From Sphingobacterium sp. UGAL515B_05 (GTDB taxonomy: Bacteria > Bacteroidota > Bacteroidia > Sphingobacteriales > Sphingobacteriaceae), in NCBI RefSeq assembly GCF_033097525.1, contig NZ_CP109907.1, positions 4,030,001-4,094,000 of the forward strand: a DNA stretch of 64,000 bases, read 5' to 3'. The notes beneath the pieces are model-generated. The model saw only the letters and a list, made by a program, of their open reading frames with translations, was not told where the DNA came from and made no database searches. Numbering within the stretch: position 1 is the stretch's first letter; each line of letters opens with the position of its first letter. The position numbers and the translations under genes were made by a program. Shown here piece by piece: positions 27,459 to 35,346 of the stretch.

Positions 27459-28297
27459 GTAATTCGATTCATATCAAAAAACTTTCTTTTGCCTATGGTA
27501 AGGAAATCATTTTAAATGATGTAAACATGTCATTTCCGGAAGGAAAGCTTTCTGTTATTCTTGGTCGAAATGGAAGTGGTAAATCGACTCTGTTCAATAT
27601 CATTGCCGGGCTGGAAAAAAAATATAATGGATCAGTTTTTATCGGTGAAACGGAACGGCGCGATTGGAAGGTTGGTCGGGCCAATGCATTGAAATTGGGT
27701 TTTCTCAACCAGTTCCATCAGACCACATTTCCTTTTAGCGTTGTTGATGTTATTCTGACGGGACGAACCTCATTTTCTCGTTTTTCACCAAGTAAGGAAG
27801 ACTTTGAGGCCGTTGAACAGATCTTGGATCGATTTAACCTCACACATTTAAAGAACAAACCCTATACCTCTTTGTCTGGAGGAGAGCGACAATTGGTATT
27901 ACTTTGTCGCGTGTTGGTACAACAGCCTGATTTATTATTGCTTGATGAACCCACCAATCATTTGGATCTGAACTATCAGATTGCGGTTCTGCAGGCAGCC
28001 AAGGAGCTGGTCAAAGAGGGGACAACCGTGTTATGTGTGATGCACGACCCCAACATGGCGTACCTTTTTGGGGATCAGTTTTATCTGATGAAGGACAATA
28101 GGCTTGTGGATCTGCACGGTCTGGAGCAGGAGCAAGTTCGGGAATTATTGGAACAGACCTATCAACTCCCTTTGATCAGTTTGGAAAATCAAAAGAAATG
28201 GATGTTTGTTCCGATGCTGGGCGCGGATAGGGCATTTGACACCATTGGGAGTTCAGCGCATAACGCCGAAACCAAAATTGAAATGAATACGCCATGA
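27455..28297 (+). CDS. ABC transporter ATP-binding protein (FepC/BtuD type, probable nickel)
   Basis: 280 residues. The Walker A 'LGRNGSGKSTL' (Lys43), signature 'LSGGERQLVLL' and Walker B 'LLLLDEPTNHLD' are intact, and the H-loop is 'CVMHDPNMA'. It powers the importer formed with the preceding permease, with which it shares an ATGA overlap. The tail after residue 240 is longer than in BtuD and looks unstructured. Confidence 0.92.
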   Translation: MSNSIHIKKLSFAYGKEIILNDVNMSFPEGKLSVILGRNGSGKSTLFNIIAGLEKKYNGSVFIGETERRDWKVGRANALKLGFLNQFHQTTFPFSVVDVILTGRTSFSRFSPSKEDFEAVEQILDRFNLTHLKNKPYTSLSGGERQLVLLCRVLVQQPDLLLLDEPTNHLDLNYQIAVLQAAKELVKEGTTVLCVMHDPNMAYLFGDQFYLMKDNRLVDLHGLEQEQVRELLEQTYQLPLISLENQKKWMFVPMLGADRAFDTIGSSAHNAETKIEMNTP

Positions 28298-28393
28298 CGA
28301 AGCTGCCTAAATAGGTGCCTTTAGGAAAAATCATGGTTTGTACCTGAGATGCTCAGTTTACTGTGCAAATATTTTAAAAATAGCTATAACGAT

Positions 28394-28987
28394 ATGAATA
28401 CCATCAAAGACAACGGCAATATATTGATTAATAATCAACTGGTAAGCAAACGATGTTTTCCCACGCAACCCCATTTGAAAAATATCAGCATATCTCGTGT
28501 TGAAGCGAAGGATATTGATGTCGTACTACCTTATGTCATTGAATTTCGAAAACAGTTGTTCCCGATGTTGGATGCACATAAACTTCCCAAAGATCTACTG
28601 GCATTTTCAGCCGTGTATCTTGAGGCTGAAGCTGGTGCATTCCTGCAGGCAAAAGATCAGCAGGGTAAACTGATTGGCGTCGTTGGTATGTCTGCTTATG
28701 ACTACCGTTTCCCGCATTTGGATATTGATAGAAGGAAAACGGTGGAAGTAGCCCGTCTTTTTGTAGACCCGATTTATCGTAGGTCAGGTTTAGGAACGGC
28801 CCTATTCAAGGGTTTGGTCGCTGTAGCTAAAGAGAAAAGTATTGAACGGCTTTATTTACATACCCACCCATTCCTGACTGGAGCCTATGAGTTTTGGGGA
28901 AAACAGGGATTTCAATTGAAAGACTTTTGCAATGAATCGAATTTTCCAACCATACACATGGAATTATTCGTTGATCGTATGGCTTAG
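28394..28987 (+). CDS. GNAT-family N-acetyltransferase
   Basis: 197 residues from the ATG at 28394 (the frame opens at 28349). The acetyl-CoA site is visible as 'ARLFVDPIYRRSGLGTALFKGLV' near the middle, followed by 'LYLHTHPFLTGAYEFWGKQGF' (motif B). The substrate is unknown. It lies between the ABC importer and the TonB receptor, all on the plus strand with short gaps, so it may act on the transported chelate or on a metallophore. That link is inferred from position only. Confidence 0.8.
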   Translation: MNTIKDNGNILINNQLVSKRCFPTQPHLKNISISRVEAKDIDVVLPYVIEFRKQLFPMLDAHKLPKDLLAFSAVYLEAEAGAFLQAKDQQGKLIGVVGMSAYDYRFPHLDIDRRKTVEVARLFVDPIYRRSGLGTALFKGLVAVAKEKSIERLYLHTHPFLTGAYEFWGKQGFQLKDFCNESNFPTIHMELFVDRMA

Positions 28988-29029
28988 GTCTAAAAATAGA
29001 TCAGCCAAAAGAATATATAATTTATTTGA

Positions 29030-31471
29030 ATGAAAAACAATGTGATGAAAGCGCTCGCTTTCGCTTTATTGACAAGTGCTTCCGTACCGGGAGCGGTATA
29101 TGCACAACAAGGTGTAGCATTATTTGGAAAAATTCAGGACGAAAACGGTAATCCCATCTCAGGGGTCACATTAACCCTGGCAGATCGACAACAACAGACA
29201 AGTTCTAATGCTCAGGGCGAATTTAGTTTTACCGGAATAACTTCTTTTCCTGTACAGTTACGTGCAGCTGCAATCGGGTATAAGCCTGTATTGCTGGATT
29301 TGAACACGGCCAACTGGAATGCAAAAAAAGGCGTTCGATTGCTTATGGTAGCCGGTGATAATACCTTGGATGAAGTATTGGTTACGGGTAGACGCAACAA
29401 TTCATATCTGACAAATAATATGGAGCTGGGGGGTAAATTTGCAGGAAAATTAAAGGATCTACCGCAATCTGTCGCTGTACTCAGTAAGGAATTTATCGAA
29501 GATAAACAGGCTTTTACTACTGGAGCGCTGGTGCAGGACCTAGCTGGTGTGACAGAAGCATCTTCCTATGATGATGTTGTCATCCGGGGTTTCAAAAGCG
29601 GCTACGAAACGGGGGTACGGCTTGTCAATGGTTTACGCTCGGGATATGGTTATGGCAATAGTTATTATAATTCACCATTAACGATCAATCTCGAAAATAT
29701 CGAGGTTTTGAAAGGGCCTGGGGCTTCACTGTTCGGTGATATCGTACCCGGCGGCACAATTAATATGACAACAAAGAAGCCTCTGGAAGATTTTAAAGGG
29801 CATGTGAATTTTGCCGGCGGTAGTTTTGAAACAATGCGAACTACTGTGGATCTCGGTGGACCATTGGATAGTGCCAAGCGTATTTTATATCGTTTTAATG
29901 CGGGTTATGAAGATACCAAGACTTTTCGTGACGTAAATCGTCAGAAACGAATGATGATTGCTCCTTCCTTCACCTTCAAACCGGCTGAAGGCACGGTGGT
30001 CGATATTGATATGGTCTATAATCAGTTCAACGGTTATCTTGATCGGGGAATGGGGATTAAAGAAAATAACTTTTATGCTTTGCCAAGATCATTTACGTTG
30101 AGCCAACCTTCTGATTTTTATAATTCCAAGACTTTTTCATTAAGCGCTCGTTTGTCTCAGCGTCTGGCAGAACATGTTAGTTTGAATCTGAGCTACATGA
30201 AATCCATCTATCAGGAAGATGTCAATGAACACCGGACAATGAACACGTTTGCTGATGCTCCACATAATACCATTATGAATATGCGCTTTTTTGACCGCCA
30301 TGGGCGTGATTATACCGATAATGTTGTCGGTTACGTCAAGTGGGATCTTTTGGGCGATAGAGTTGATCATCATTTGGTTGCCGGGATTGATTTTGCCCAA
30401 TATCGGGGCGACAAAGAAAACCAATTGCGGGAGGCTAGGCAGCAAACTATAGATGGTAAAGTTGTTCCTTTGACTTTTGATTTGAACAATCCCACTTATA
30501 CGACTCATGATCTGACGAATTATGTCTGGCGTACGGGAGTCGCTTATCCTTTTTTGAGCCCATATAAAACCACGGGTAAATATATACAGGATCAAATCAG
30601 CATTGACGACCGATTGAAACTTATTCTAGGGCTACGTCATGAACACTATTCTTCGGAAACACTTGATGGACAAAATCGTTTTCATGCCACACAAAATGCC
30701 TTATTACCTCGTTTTGGTGTAACCTATGGAATTAATAAACAGATTAACTATTTTGCAAGTTATTCACAGGGCTTTGTACCTGTAGGTGCCAATTTTATTC
30801 AGAACTATAAAGATTATGGTGCCGATAAACCCTTTGATGCCGAGCGGAGTTTCCAGGTGGAAACCGGGGTGAAGACGGGTTTCTTCAAGGAACAATTGCA
30901 AGTTGATCTCTCCTTATTCCGGATTGAACGACGGAATATGCTCATTGCCACAGGGGCTATCAATGATTCAGGGCTGCCGGAGTATAGACAATCTGGCAAA
31001 GCGCTATCGCAGGGTGTTGAACTCGATGTGCGTGGGCAGTTGACACGGGAGTTCCAGGTTATGGCCAATTATACCTATAATGATACGGAGGTGAAATCAT
31101 CTTCGGTTCCTTCTGAAATAGGACAGTCCCTGCCGGGAGCACCCAAAAATATGGCGAGTGCCTGGTTAAAATATGTGTTTTCAAATAGTGCCTTAAAAGG
31201 CTTAGGTTTTGGTGCCGGTGTTTATTATGTAGACCGTAAGCGGATGGACAACAGCATCGGAAAGGACAGCGATGGAAATGCACTCTGGGGACAATGGCCA
31301 TCGTATACAACTGTTAATGCAGCGGCCTATTACCACATTGGTGCGATGAAAATGGCCGTAAACCTGAACAATGTATTCGATAAATATTACTTTTTAGGTG
31401 GTTTTGACTACACGAGAGCTTTTGCTGGTGCGCCGAGAAATATCATGGTATCAGTTGGTTACTCTTTTTAA
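29030..31471 (+). CDS. TonB-dependent receptor with carboxypeptidase-like domain (probable nickel-chelate uptake)
   Basis: 813 residues. A signal peptide ends near 'GAVYAQQ'; a CarboxypepD_reg-like domain follows (about 30-105), then a TonB-box-like 'LDEVLVTGR', then the plug with 'LKDLPQSVAVLSKEFI', 'VIRGFKSG' and 'NIEVLKGPGASLFGD', then a 22-strand-type barrel ending 'NIMVSVGYSF'. The 'QSVAVL' plug places it in the siderophore-receptor group, not the SusC group. It is the outer-membrane partner of the upstream ABC importer and therefore the probable nickel entry point; iron-chelate uptake cannot be excluded. Confidence 0.88.
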   Translation: MKNNVMKALAFALLTSASVPGAVYAQQGVALFGKIQDENGNPISGVTLTLADRQQQTSSNAQGEFSFTGITSFPVQLRAAAIGYKPVLLDLNTANWNAKKGVRLLMVAGDNTLDEVLVTGRRNNSYLTNNMELGGKFAGKLKDLPQSVAVLSKEFIEDKQAFTTGALVQDLAGVTEASSYDDVVIRGFKSGYETGVRLVNGLRSGYGYGNSYYNSPLTINLENIEVLKGPGASLFGDIVPGGTINMTTKKPLEDFKGHVNFAGGSFETMRTTVDLGGPLDSAKRILYRFNAGYEDTKTFRDVNRQKRMMIAPSFTFKPAEGTVVDIDMVYNQFNGYLDRGMGIKENNFYALPRSFTLSQPSDFYNSKTFSLSARLSQRLAEHVSLNLSYMKSIYQEDVNEHRTMNTFADAPHNTIMNMRFFDRHGRDYTDNVVGYVKWDLLGDRVDHHLVAGIDFAQYRGDKENQLREARQQTIDGKVVPLTFDLNNPTYTTHDLTNYVWRTGVAYPFLSPYKTTGKYIQDQISIDDRLKLILGLRHEHYSSETLDGQNRFHATQNALLPRFGVTYGINKQINYFASYSQGFVPVGANFIQNYKDYGADKPFDAERSFQVETGVKTGFFKEQLQVDLSLFRIERRNMLIATGAINDSGLPEYRQSGKALSQGVELDVRGQLTREFQVMANYTYNDTEVKSSSVPSEIGQSLPGAPKNMASAWLKYVFSNSALKGLGFGAGVYYVDRKRMDNSIGKDSDGNALWGQWPSYTTVNAAAYYHIGAMKMAVNLNNVFDKYYFLGGFDYTRAFAGAPRNIMVSVGYSF

Positions 31472-31495
31472 GTTTGAAATATTGATCTAAAATCT

Positions 31496-31567
31496 CCAAA
31501 GCGGGCTTTTTCAACAAATTTGGACTATTTAATTCAAGATTTGTGCTAGTCAAGTAGCCCGCTTTGG
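31496..31567. repeat. Perfect 12-bp inverted repeat enclosing the copy-2 18-bp element
   Basis: CCAAAGCGGGCT at 31496-31507 and AGCCCGCTTTGG at 31556-31567 are exact reverse complements, 48 bases apart. The first arm is followed by TTTTT. The loop contains the 18-mer shared with the nickel operon. The second arm lies between the 18-mer and the -7 box. It could end the receptor transcript, or form an operator or leader structure. Confidence 0.7.
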
Positions 31568-31578
31568 TTGTAAATTTG
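31531..31578 (+). promoter_or_regulatory. Urease-operon promoter with shared 18-bp element (copy 2)
   Basis: AATTCAAGATTTGTGCTA at 31531-31548 is identical to copy 1 at 23094. After the same 22-base distance comes TAAATTTG (31571-31578), a Bacteroidota -7 box, 19 bases before the start codon of the small exported protein that precedes urease. The sequence between the two boxes differs between copies, so the 18-mer itself is what is conserved. Confidence 0.6.
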
Positions 31579-31597
31579 AACAACAAATAATAGAATT

Positions 31598-32008
31598 GTG
31601 AACACAAGAATGCGGTATAGTATGGTTTTTTTAGTTTTCCTTTTGAGCACCCTGCTCATGAAAGGAATAGCTATACCGACGCATTCTACTGTCCAAAGTT
31701 TACCCGTTTTCCGGATAAGTCTGGCGGCTTTCCATGCTCAAGTAGAAAAAGGTTCGGAAAATTCCGAGCGGGAAAATTTGGTCGCTGCGGTTAAAGATCG
31801 TGATGTCTATGATATCACCGAACAGATGGACCTCAAAGATGAATGGAGCAAGCTGCTCTATTGGGGAGTGCTTTCAATTTGTCTTTTTGTATTCTGCTAT
31901 CCTGTACGTCTCAAAATTCAGAATAACAGAAGGCCTTATATGGATCGATTGATCCTGCCGCCAAAATATATTCTTTTCCAAAGTTTAAAGATCCCGTTTC
32001 TGGGGTAA
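31598..32008 (+). CDS. Small exported/membrane protein heading the urease operon
   Basis: 136 residues, family not recognised; translation starts at a GTG (31598) or the ATG at 31610. An N-terminal hydrophobic segment ('MVFLVFLLSTLLMKGIA') is followed by a polar, acidic region rich in Glu, a second hydrophobic segment ('LLYWGVLSICLFVFCYPV', about 87-104), and a basic tail 'PKYILFQSLKIPFLG'. The tail matches the end of the 133-residue protein at 23186 ([RK][FY]xLFxxxKIP). A periplasmic domain held by two membrane segments is likely. Its place behind a promoter shared with the nickel operon suggests a common role in nickel or urea response. Confidence 0.5.
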   Translation: MNTRMRYSMVFLVFLLSTLLMKGIAIPTHSTVQSLPVFRISLAAFHAQVEKGSENSERENLVAAVKDRDVYDITEQMDLKDEWSKLLYWGVLSICLFVFCYPVRLKIQNNRRPYMDRLILPPKYILFQSLKIPFLG

Positions 32009-32121
32009 AAATTTCCATTTCTTACAACGGTTGAGAAGCGACAGACCTTGCGCTGCGTAGGGGTATAATCTGTCCTATTCATCACGATTTTGAACGATTT
32101 TTTAAAGTCGTATGTCCTTGT

Positions 32122-32146
32122 CGTGACCTGTACTCACCGTGACTTG
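32122..32146 (+). repeat. Direct repeat CGTGAC[C/T]TG upstream of ureA
   Basis: CGTGACCTG at 32122-32130 and CGTGACTTG at 32138-32146 are spaced 16 bases start to start, about one and a half helical turns, ending 37 bases before the ureA start. It may be a regulator site or chance. Confidence 0.35.
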
Positions 32147-32183
32147 TTTTCATTCGAATAACAACAATTTAAATAATATTTAT

Positions 32184-32486
32184 ATGCATTTATTACCTAG
32201 AGAGACAGAGAAGCTATTGCTTCATCTTGCCGGCGAACTAGCGAAAAAACGTAAAGCTAGAGGACTTAAATTAAACTATCCGGAGTCTATTGCATTGATC
32301 AGTAGTGAACTTTTGGAAGCTGCCCGTGACGGACGTACTGTTGCGGATTTAATGCAATATGGTGCAACGTTGTTGACACGTGAAGATGTCATGGAAGGCG
32401 TGCCTGAAATGATTCATGATGTACAGATTGAAGCTACATTTCCAGATGGTACAAAACTGGTTACTGTTCATAACCCGATTCGCTAA
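32184..32486 (+). CDS. ureA: Urease gamma subunit UreA
   Basis: 100 residues, the standard length, from the ATG at 32184; the open frame to 32139 adds a non-family 'MTCFHSNNNN' extension and is rejected. The family start 'MHLLPRETEKLLLHLAGELA' is clear, with 'LNYPESIALIS', 'GRTVADLM' and 'VPEMIHDVQIEATFPDGTKLVT' following. UreA is the smallest subunit of the three-chain urease that hydrolyses urea to ammonia and carbamate. It starts 175 bases after the small exported protein and is followed after 18 bases by ureB. Confidence 0.97.
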   Translation: MHLLPRETEKLLLHLAGELAKKRKARGLKLNYPESIALISSELLEAARDGRTVADLMQYGATLLTREDVMEGVPEMIHDVQIEATFPDGTKLVTVHNPIR

Positions 32487-32504
32487 TTGTTAAAAATATA
32501 ATCT

Positions 32505-32879
32505 ATGATCCCAGGAGAATTTTTTATTGGAGATGGCCACGTCATCTGTAATGAAAGTAGAGAAGTTACTAAAATCGAAGTTACCAATACGGGTGACAGA
32601 CCAATTCAGGTAGGCTCACATTTTCACTTTTTCGAAGTGAATAAAATGATGGAATTTGATCGTGAAAAGGCTTTTGGTAAACGTTTGAACATTATTGCCA
32701 GCACAGCAGTACGGTTTGAGCCCGGTGAGACAAAAGAGATTGAGCTGGTACCGTATGCAGGTGGCCGAAATATCTATGGACACAATGATTTGGTGAACGG
32801 TAATACCGAAACTGAGGTTGCGAAAGCAAATGCAATGAAAAAAGTAAAAGAACAAGGCTTTAAAAATAAAGTATCATGA
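32505..32879 (+). CDS. ureB: Urease beta subunit UreB
   Basis: 124 residues. Start 'MIPGEFFIGDG', then 'VTNTGDRPIQVGSHFHFFEVN' and 'AVRFEPGETKEIELVPYAGGRNIYG' are the family blocks. There is a C-terminal extension rich in Lys and Ala ('AKANAMKKVKEQGFKNK'), longer than in Klebsiella UreB (about 106 residues). It overlaps ureC by ATGA at 32876-32879. Confidence 0.97.
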   Translation: MIPGEFFIGDGHVICNESREVTKIEVTNTGDRPIQVGSHFHFFEVNKMMEFDREKAFGKRLNIIASTAVRFEPGETKEIELVPYAGGRNIYGHNDLVNGNTETEVAKANAMKKVKEQGFKNKVS

Positions 32880-34597
32880 GTTTGAAAGTTAATAAAATCA
32901 ATTATAGCGCCATTTTTGGCCCTACAACAGGAGATAAAGTTCGTTTAGGAGACACCGATATCATTATTGAAGTAGAGAAAGACTATGCTCATTATGGTGA
33001 TGAAGCGAAATTTGGCGGTGGTAAAACGGTACGTGATGGTATGTGTCAGTCTTCTATTCAAAAACGTGATGAGGGAACATTGGACCTGGTTATCACCGGT
33101 GCCATTGTGATTGACCATTGGGGAATAGTAAAAGGTGATATCGGTATCAAAGATGGTAAGATTGTCGGTGTAGGACGTGCAGGGAATCCCGATACCATGG
33201 ACAATATTACGCCAAATATGATTATTGGTGCCTCTACCGAGGTACATGGGGGTGCTGGATATATTGTTACACCGGGAGGTATCGATACACACATTCATTA
33301 TATCAGCCCTACACAGATCGAGACCGCTTTGTATAGTGGTGTAACGACGATGATAGGTGGTGGAACTGGCCCTGCAGATGGAACAAATGCAACTACGGTA
33401 ACTCCAGGTAAATGGAATATACGCCGTATGTTACAAGCGGTAGAAGACCTTCCAATGAACTTTGGTTTCTTTGGAAAAGGTAATGTGGGTACCGAGCAAC
33501 CAATTGTAGAGCAAATCGAAGCGGGAGCTTTGGGGGTAAAAATTCACGAGGATTGGGGAGCGACTCCGGCAACAATAGATCGTGCACTTACAGTTGCAGA
33601 TAAATACGATGTGCAGGTGGCCATCCACACGGATACACTGAATGAAGCGGGCTTCTTGGAAGATACCATTCAAGCAATTAACGGACGTGTCATCCACACA
33701 TTCCACACGGAAGGTGCTGGTGGTGGCCATGCTCCGGATATCATCAAATCTGCGATGTATCCAAACGTTTTACCAGCATCGACAAATCCAACACGCCCAT
33801 TCACTAAAAATACCATTGATGAGCACTTGGATATGCTGATGGTTTGTCACCACTTGAGTAAAGAAATTCCTGAAGACGTCGCTTTTGCTGATTCTCGTAT
33901 CCGTCCCGAAACGATTGCCGCTGAGGATGTACTACAAGATCGCGGTGTATTTAGTATCATGAGCTCGGATTCGCAGGCAATGGGTCGCGTAGGTGAGGTC
34001 ATCACACGTACTTGGCAGACCGCAGACAAGATGAAGAAACAGGTAGGTCCGTTGCCTGAAGATGAAGGTAAGCAAAACGATAATTTCCGTGCACGTCGCT
34101 ATGTAGCGAAATATACCATCAACCCAGCAATTGCCCACGGTATTTCGAAATACGTCGGTTCAATTGAGCCCGGTAAAATTGCAGATATGGTGATCTGGCG
34201 TCCAGATCTATTCGGTGCAAAACCAGAAATTATTGTGAAAGGAGGAATGATCATCGCGGCTAAAATGGGGGATGCTAACGCTTCTATTCCTACACCGCAG
34301 CCTATTATCCTTAGAACGATGTTTGCCGGATTAGGCAAGGCTGTGCACCGTACCTGCTTTAACTTTGTCTCTAAAGTGGCATTTGAAAAAGGCATTAAGG
34401 ATGAGTATCGTTTGGAACGCTCGTTGTTACCTGTGGAAAACTGTCGAAATATCTCCAAAAAAGATATGGTCCTCAACGATGCTACACCTGAAATTATTGT
34501 CAATCCAGAAAATTATGAAGTAAGTCTTGACGGTGAGATCTTGCGGTCAAAACCTGTTGATACCGTTTCGTTGGGACAACGTTACTTCTTGTTTTAA
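32876..34597 (+). CDS. ureC: Urease alpha (catalytic) subunit UreC
   Basis: 573 residues. The di-nickel site is intact: His139 and His141 in 'DTHIHYISP', the carbamylated Lys222 in 'GVKIHEDWG', and further His in 'VAIHTDTLNE' and 'HTFHTEGAGGGHAPD'. The mobile flap has Cys324-His325-His326 ('MVCHHLSKE') and 'RIRPETIAAEDVLQD'. The catalytic 'SSDSQAMGRVGEV' block is present. The enzyme needs UreDEFG, encoded downstream, for carbamylation and nickel loading. All active-site residues that I can check are conserved. Confidence 0.98.
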   Translation: MSLKVNKINYSAIFGPTTGDKVRLGDTDIIIEVEKDYAHYGDEAKFGGGKTVRDGMCQSSIQKRDEGTLDLVITGAIVIDHWGIVKGDIGIKDGKIVGVGRAGNPDTMDNITPNMIIGASTEVHGGAGYIVTPGGIDTHIHYISPTQIETALYSGVTTMIGGGTGPADGTNATTVTPGKWNIRRMLQAVEDLPMNFGFFGKGNVGTEQPIVEQIEAGALGVKIHEDWGATPATIDRALTVADKYDVQVAIHTDTLNEAGFLEDTIQAINGRVIHTFHTEGAGGGHAPDIIKSAMYPNVLPASTNPTRPFTKNTIDEHLDMLMVCHHLSKEIPEDVAFADSRIRPETIAAEDVLQDRGVFSIMSSDSQAMGRVGEVITRTWQTADKMKKQVGPLPEDEGKQNDNFRARRYVAKYTINPAIAHGISKYVGSIEPGKIADMVIWRPDLFGAKPEIIVKGGMIIAAKMGDANASIPTPQPIILRTMFAGLGKAVHRTCFNFVSKVAFEKGIKDEYRLERSLLPVENCRNISKKDMVLNDATPEIIVNPENYEVSLDGEILRSKPVDTVSLGQRYFLF

Positions 34598-34612
34598 CCC
34601 TATACTACTTTT

Positions 34613-34641
34613 TTATGGCGTGATCTGATATCACGCCATAA
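34613..34641. repeat. Perfect 12-bp hairpin between ureC and the barrel gene
   Basis: TTATGGCGTGAT and ATCACGCCATAA are separated by 5 bases (CTGAT). It lies 16 bases after the ureC stop and has no T-run on its 3' side, so it is not a standard terminator. It could protect the ureABC mRNA end or partly limit read-through to the accessory genes. Confidence 0.7.
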
Positions 34642-34755
34642 ACTATGAAAAACAATATGTTGATGAAATCATCATGGGCTTATCGAAAGCGCATAAAGAG
34701 AGGGAATAATGACCGCTCATGATGCTTCATTACTGCTAAAATACGATTTACGCTA

Positions 34756-35343
34756 ATGAAAAATTTGAAGACATTTTTAGGCTGTTGTATAGCAATAGCG
34801 TGCTTTACGATACAATCGGCCTATGCGCAAAAGGGGGGGATCATGGTTTATGGCTCACTGAATTACCACGAAACAACAGCTGGGCATCAATTTAGTGCCG
34901 CTCCGGTGGGTGCCGCCTATTTTTTCACCGACAACATGAATGCGGGGCTAAACTATGGATTCAATTCTGCTAAGGATAAAGCACTGGATTTCACAGATCA
35001 TTCGCATGAAATAGGACCTTTCTATAGTAATACCTGGCCCCTAAGTGAGCATTTCATGCTAATTGGCCAGGTTGATGTGCATTATTTGTGGGGTGATCAA
35101 CATGTCGCGACCGGTGGTACTATGGTCGATGGTAAATACAATGGCTATCTATTCAGAGTGTACCCGCTTGTGGGTATCGCCTTGGGAAAAGGTTGGGCAT
35201 TAAAAGCTAAAGTGGCAGAATTGTCTTATAAAAAGAAAAATAGTAAAGATGCTGCTATTCCCAATGATCATGAAGTTATTACTGGAATCAATGGATCTAC
35301 AGTAGGGTTAGGCTTATCTAAAAATCTATTTATTAAAAATTAA
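34756..35343 (+). CDS. Outer-membrane beta-barrel-like protein within the urease operon
   Basis: 195 residues with a signal peptide ('FTIQSAYAQK'). The mature protein has alternating hydrophobic strands with aromatic girdle residues ('GSLNYHETTAG', 'NMNAGLNYGFNSA', 'FMLIGQVDVHYLWG', 'VGLGLSKNLF'), a small 8-strand OmpX/OmpW-like barrel. Several histidines occur in predicted loops ('DHSHEIGP', 'DQHVATGG'). It is 3 bases ahead of ureE, so it is part of the operon. A role in urea or nickel passage through the outer membrane is possible but unproven. Confidence 0.7.
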   Translation: MKNLKTFLGCCIAIACFTIQSAYAQKGGIMVYGSLNYHETTAGHQFSAAPVGAAYFFTDNMNAGLNYGFNSAKDKALDFTDHSHEIGPFYSNTWPLSEHFMLIGQVDVHYLWGDQHVATGGTMVDGKYNGYLFRVYPLVGIALGKGWALKAKVAELSYKKKNSKDAAIPNDHEVITGINGSTVGLGLSKNLFIKN

Positions 35344-35346
35344 AAA

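Noticed and set aside
25444..28297. Vitamin B12 importer (BtuFCD)
   Set aside because: Protein motifs would allow it, but no cobalamin riboswitch precedes the operon and the neighbours are hypAB, ureE-like and urease genes.
30140..30595. 151-codon minus-strand frame
   Set aside because: Lies wholly within the TonB receptor gene in antisense.
34645..34722. 25-codon frame between ureC and the barrel gene
   Set aside because: Too short, no conserved features, and ends before the next gene without a link.
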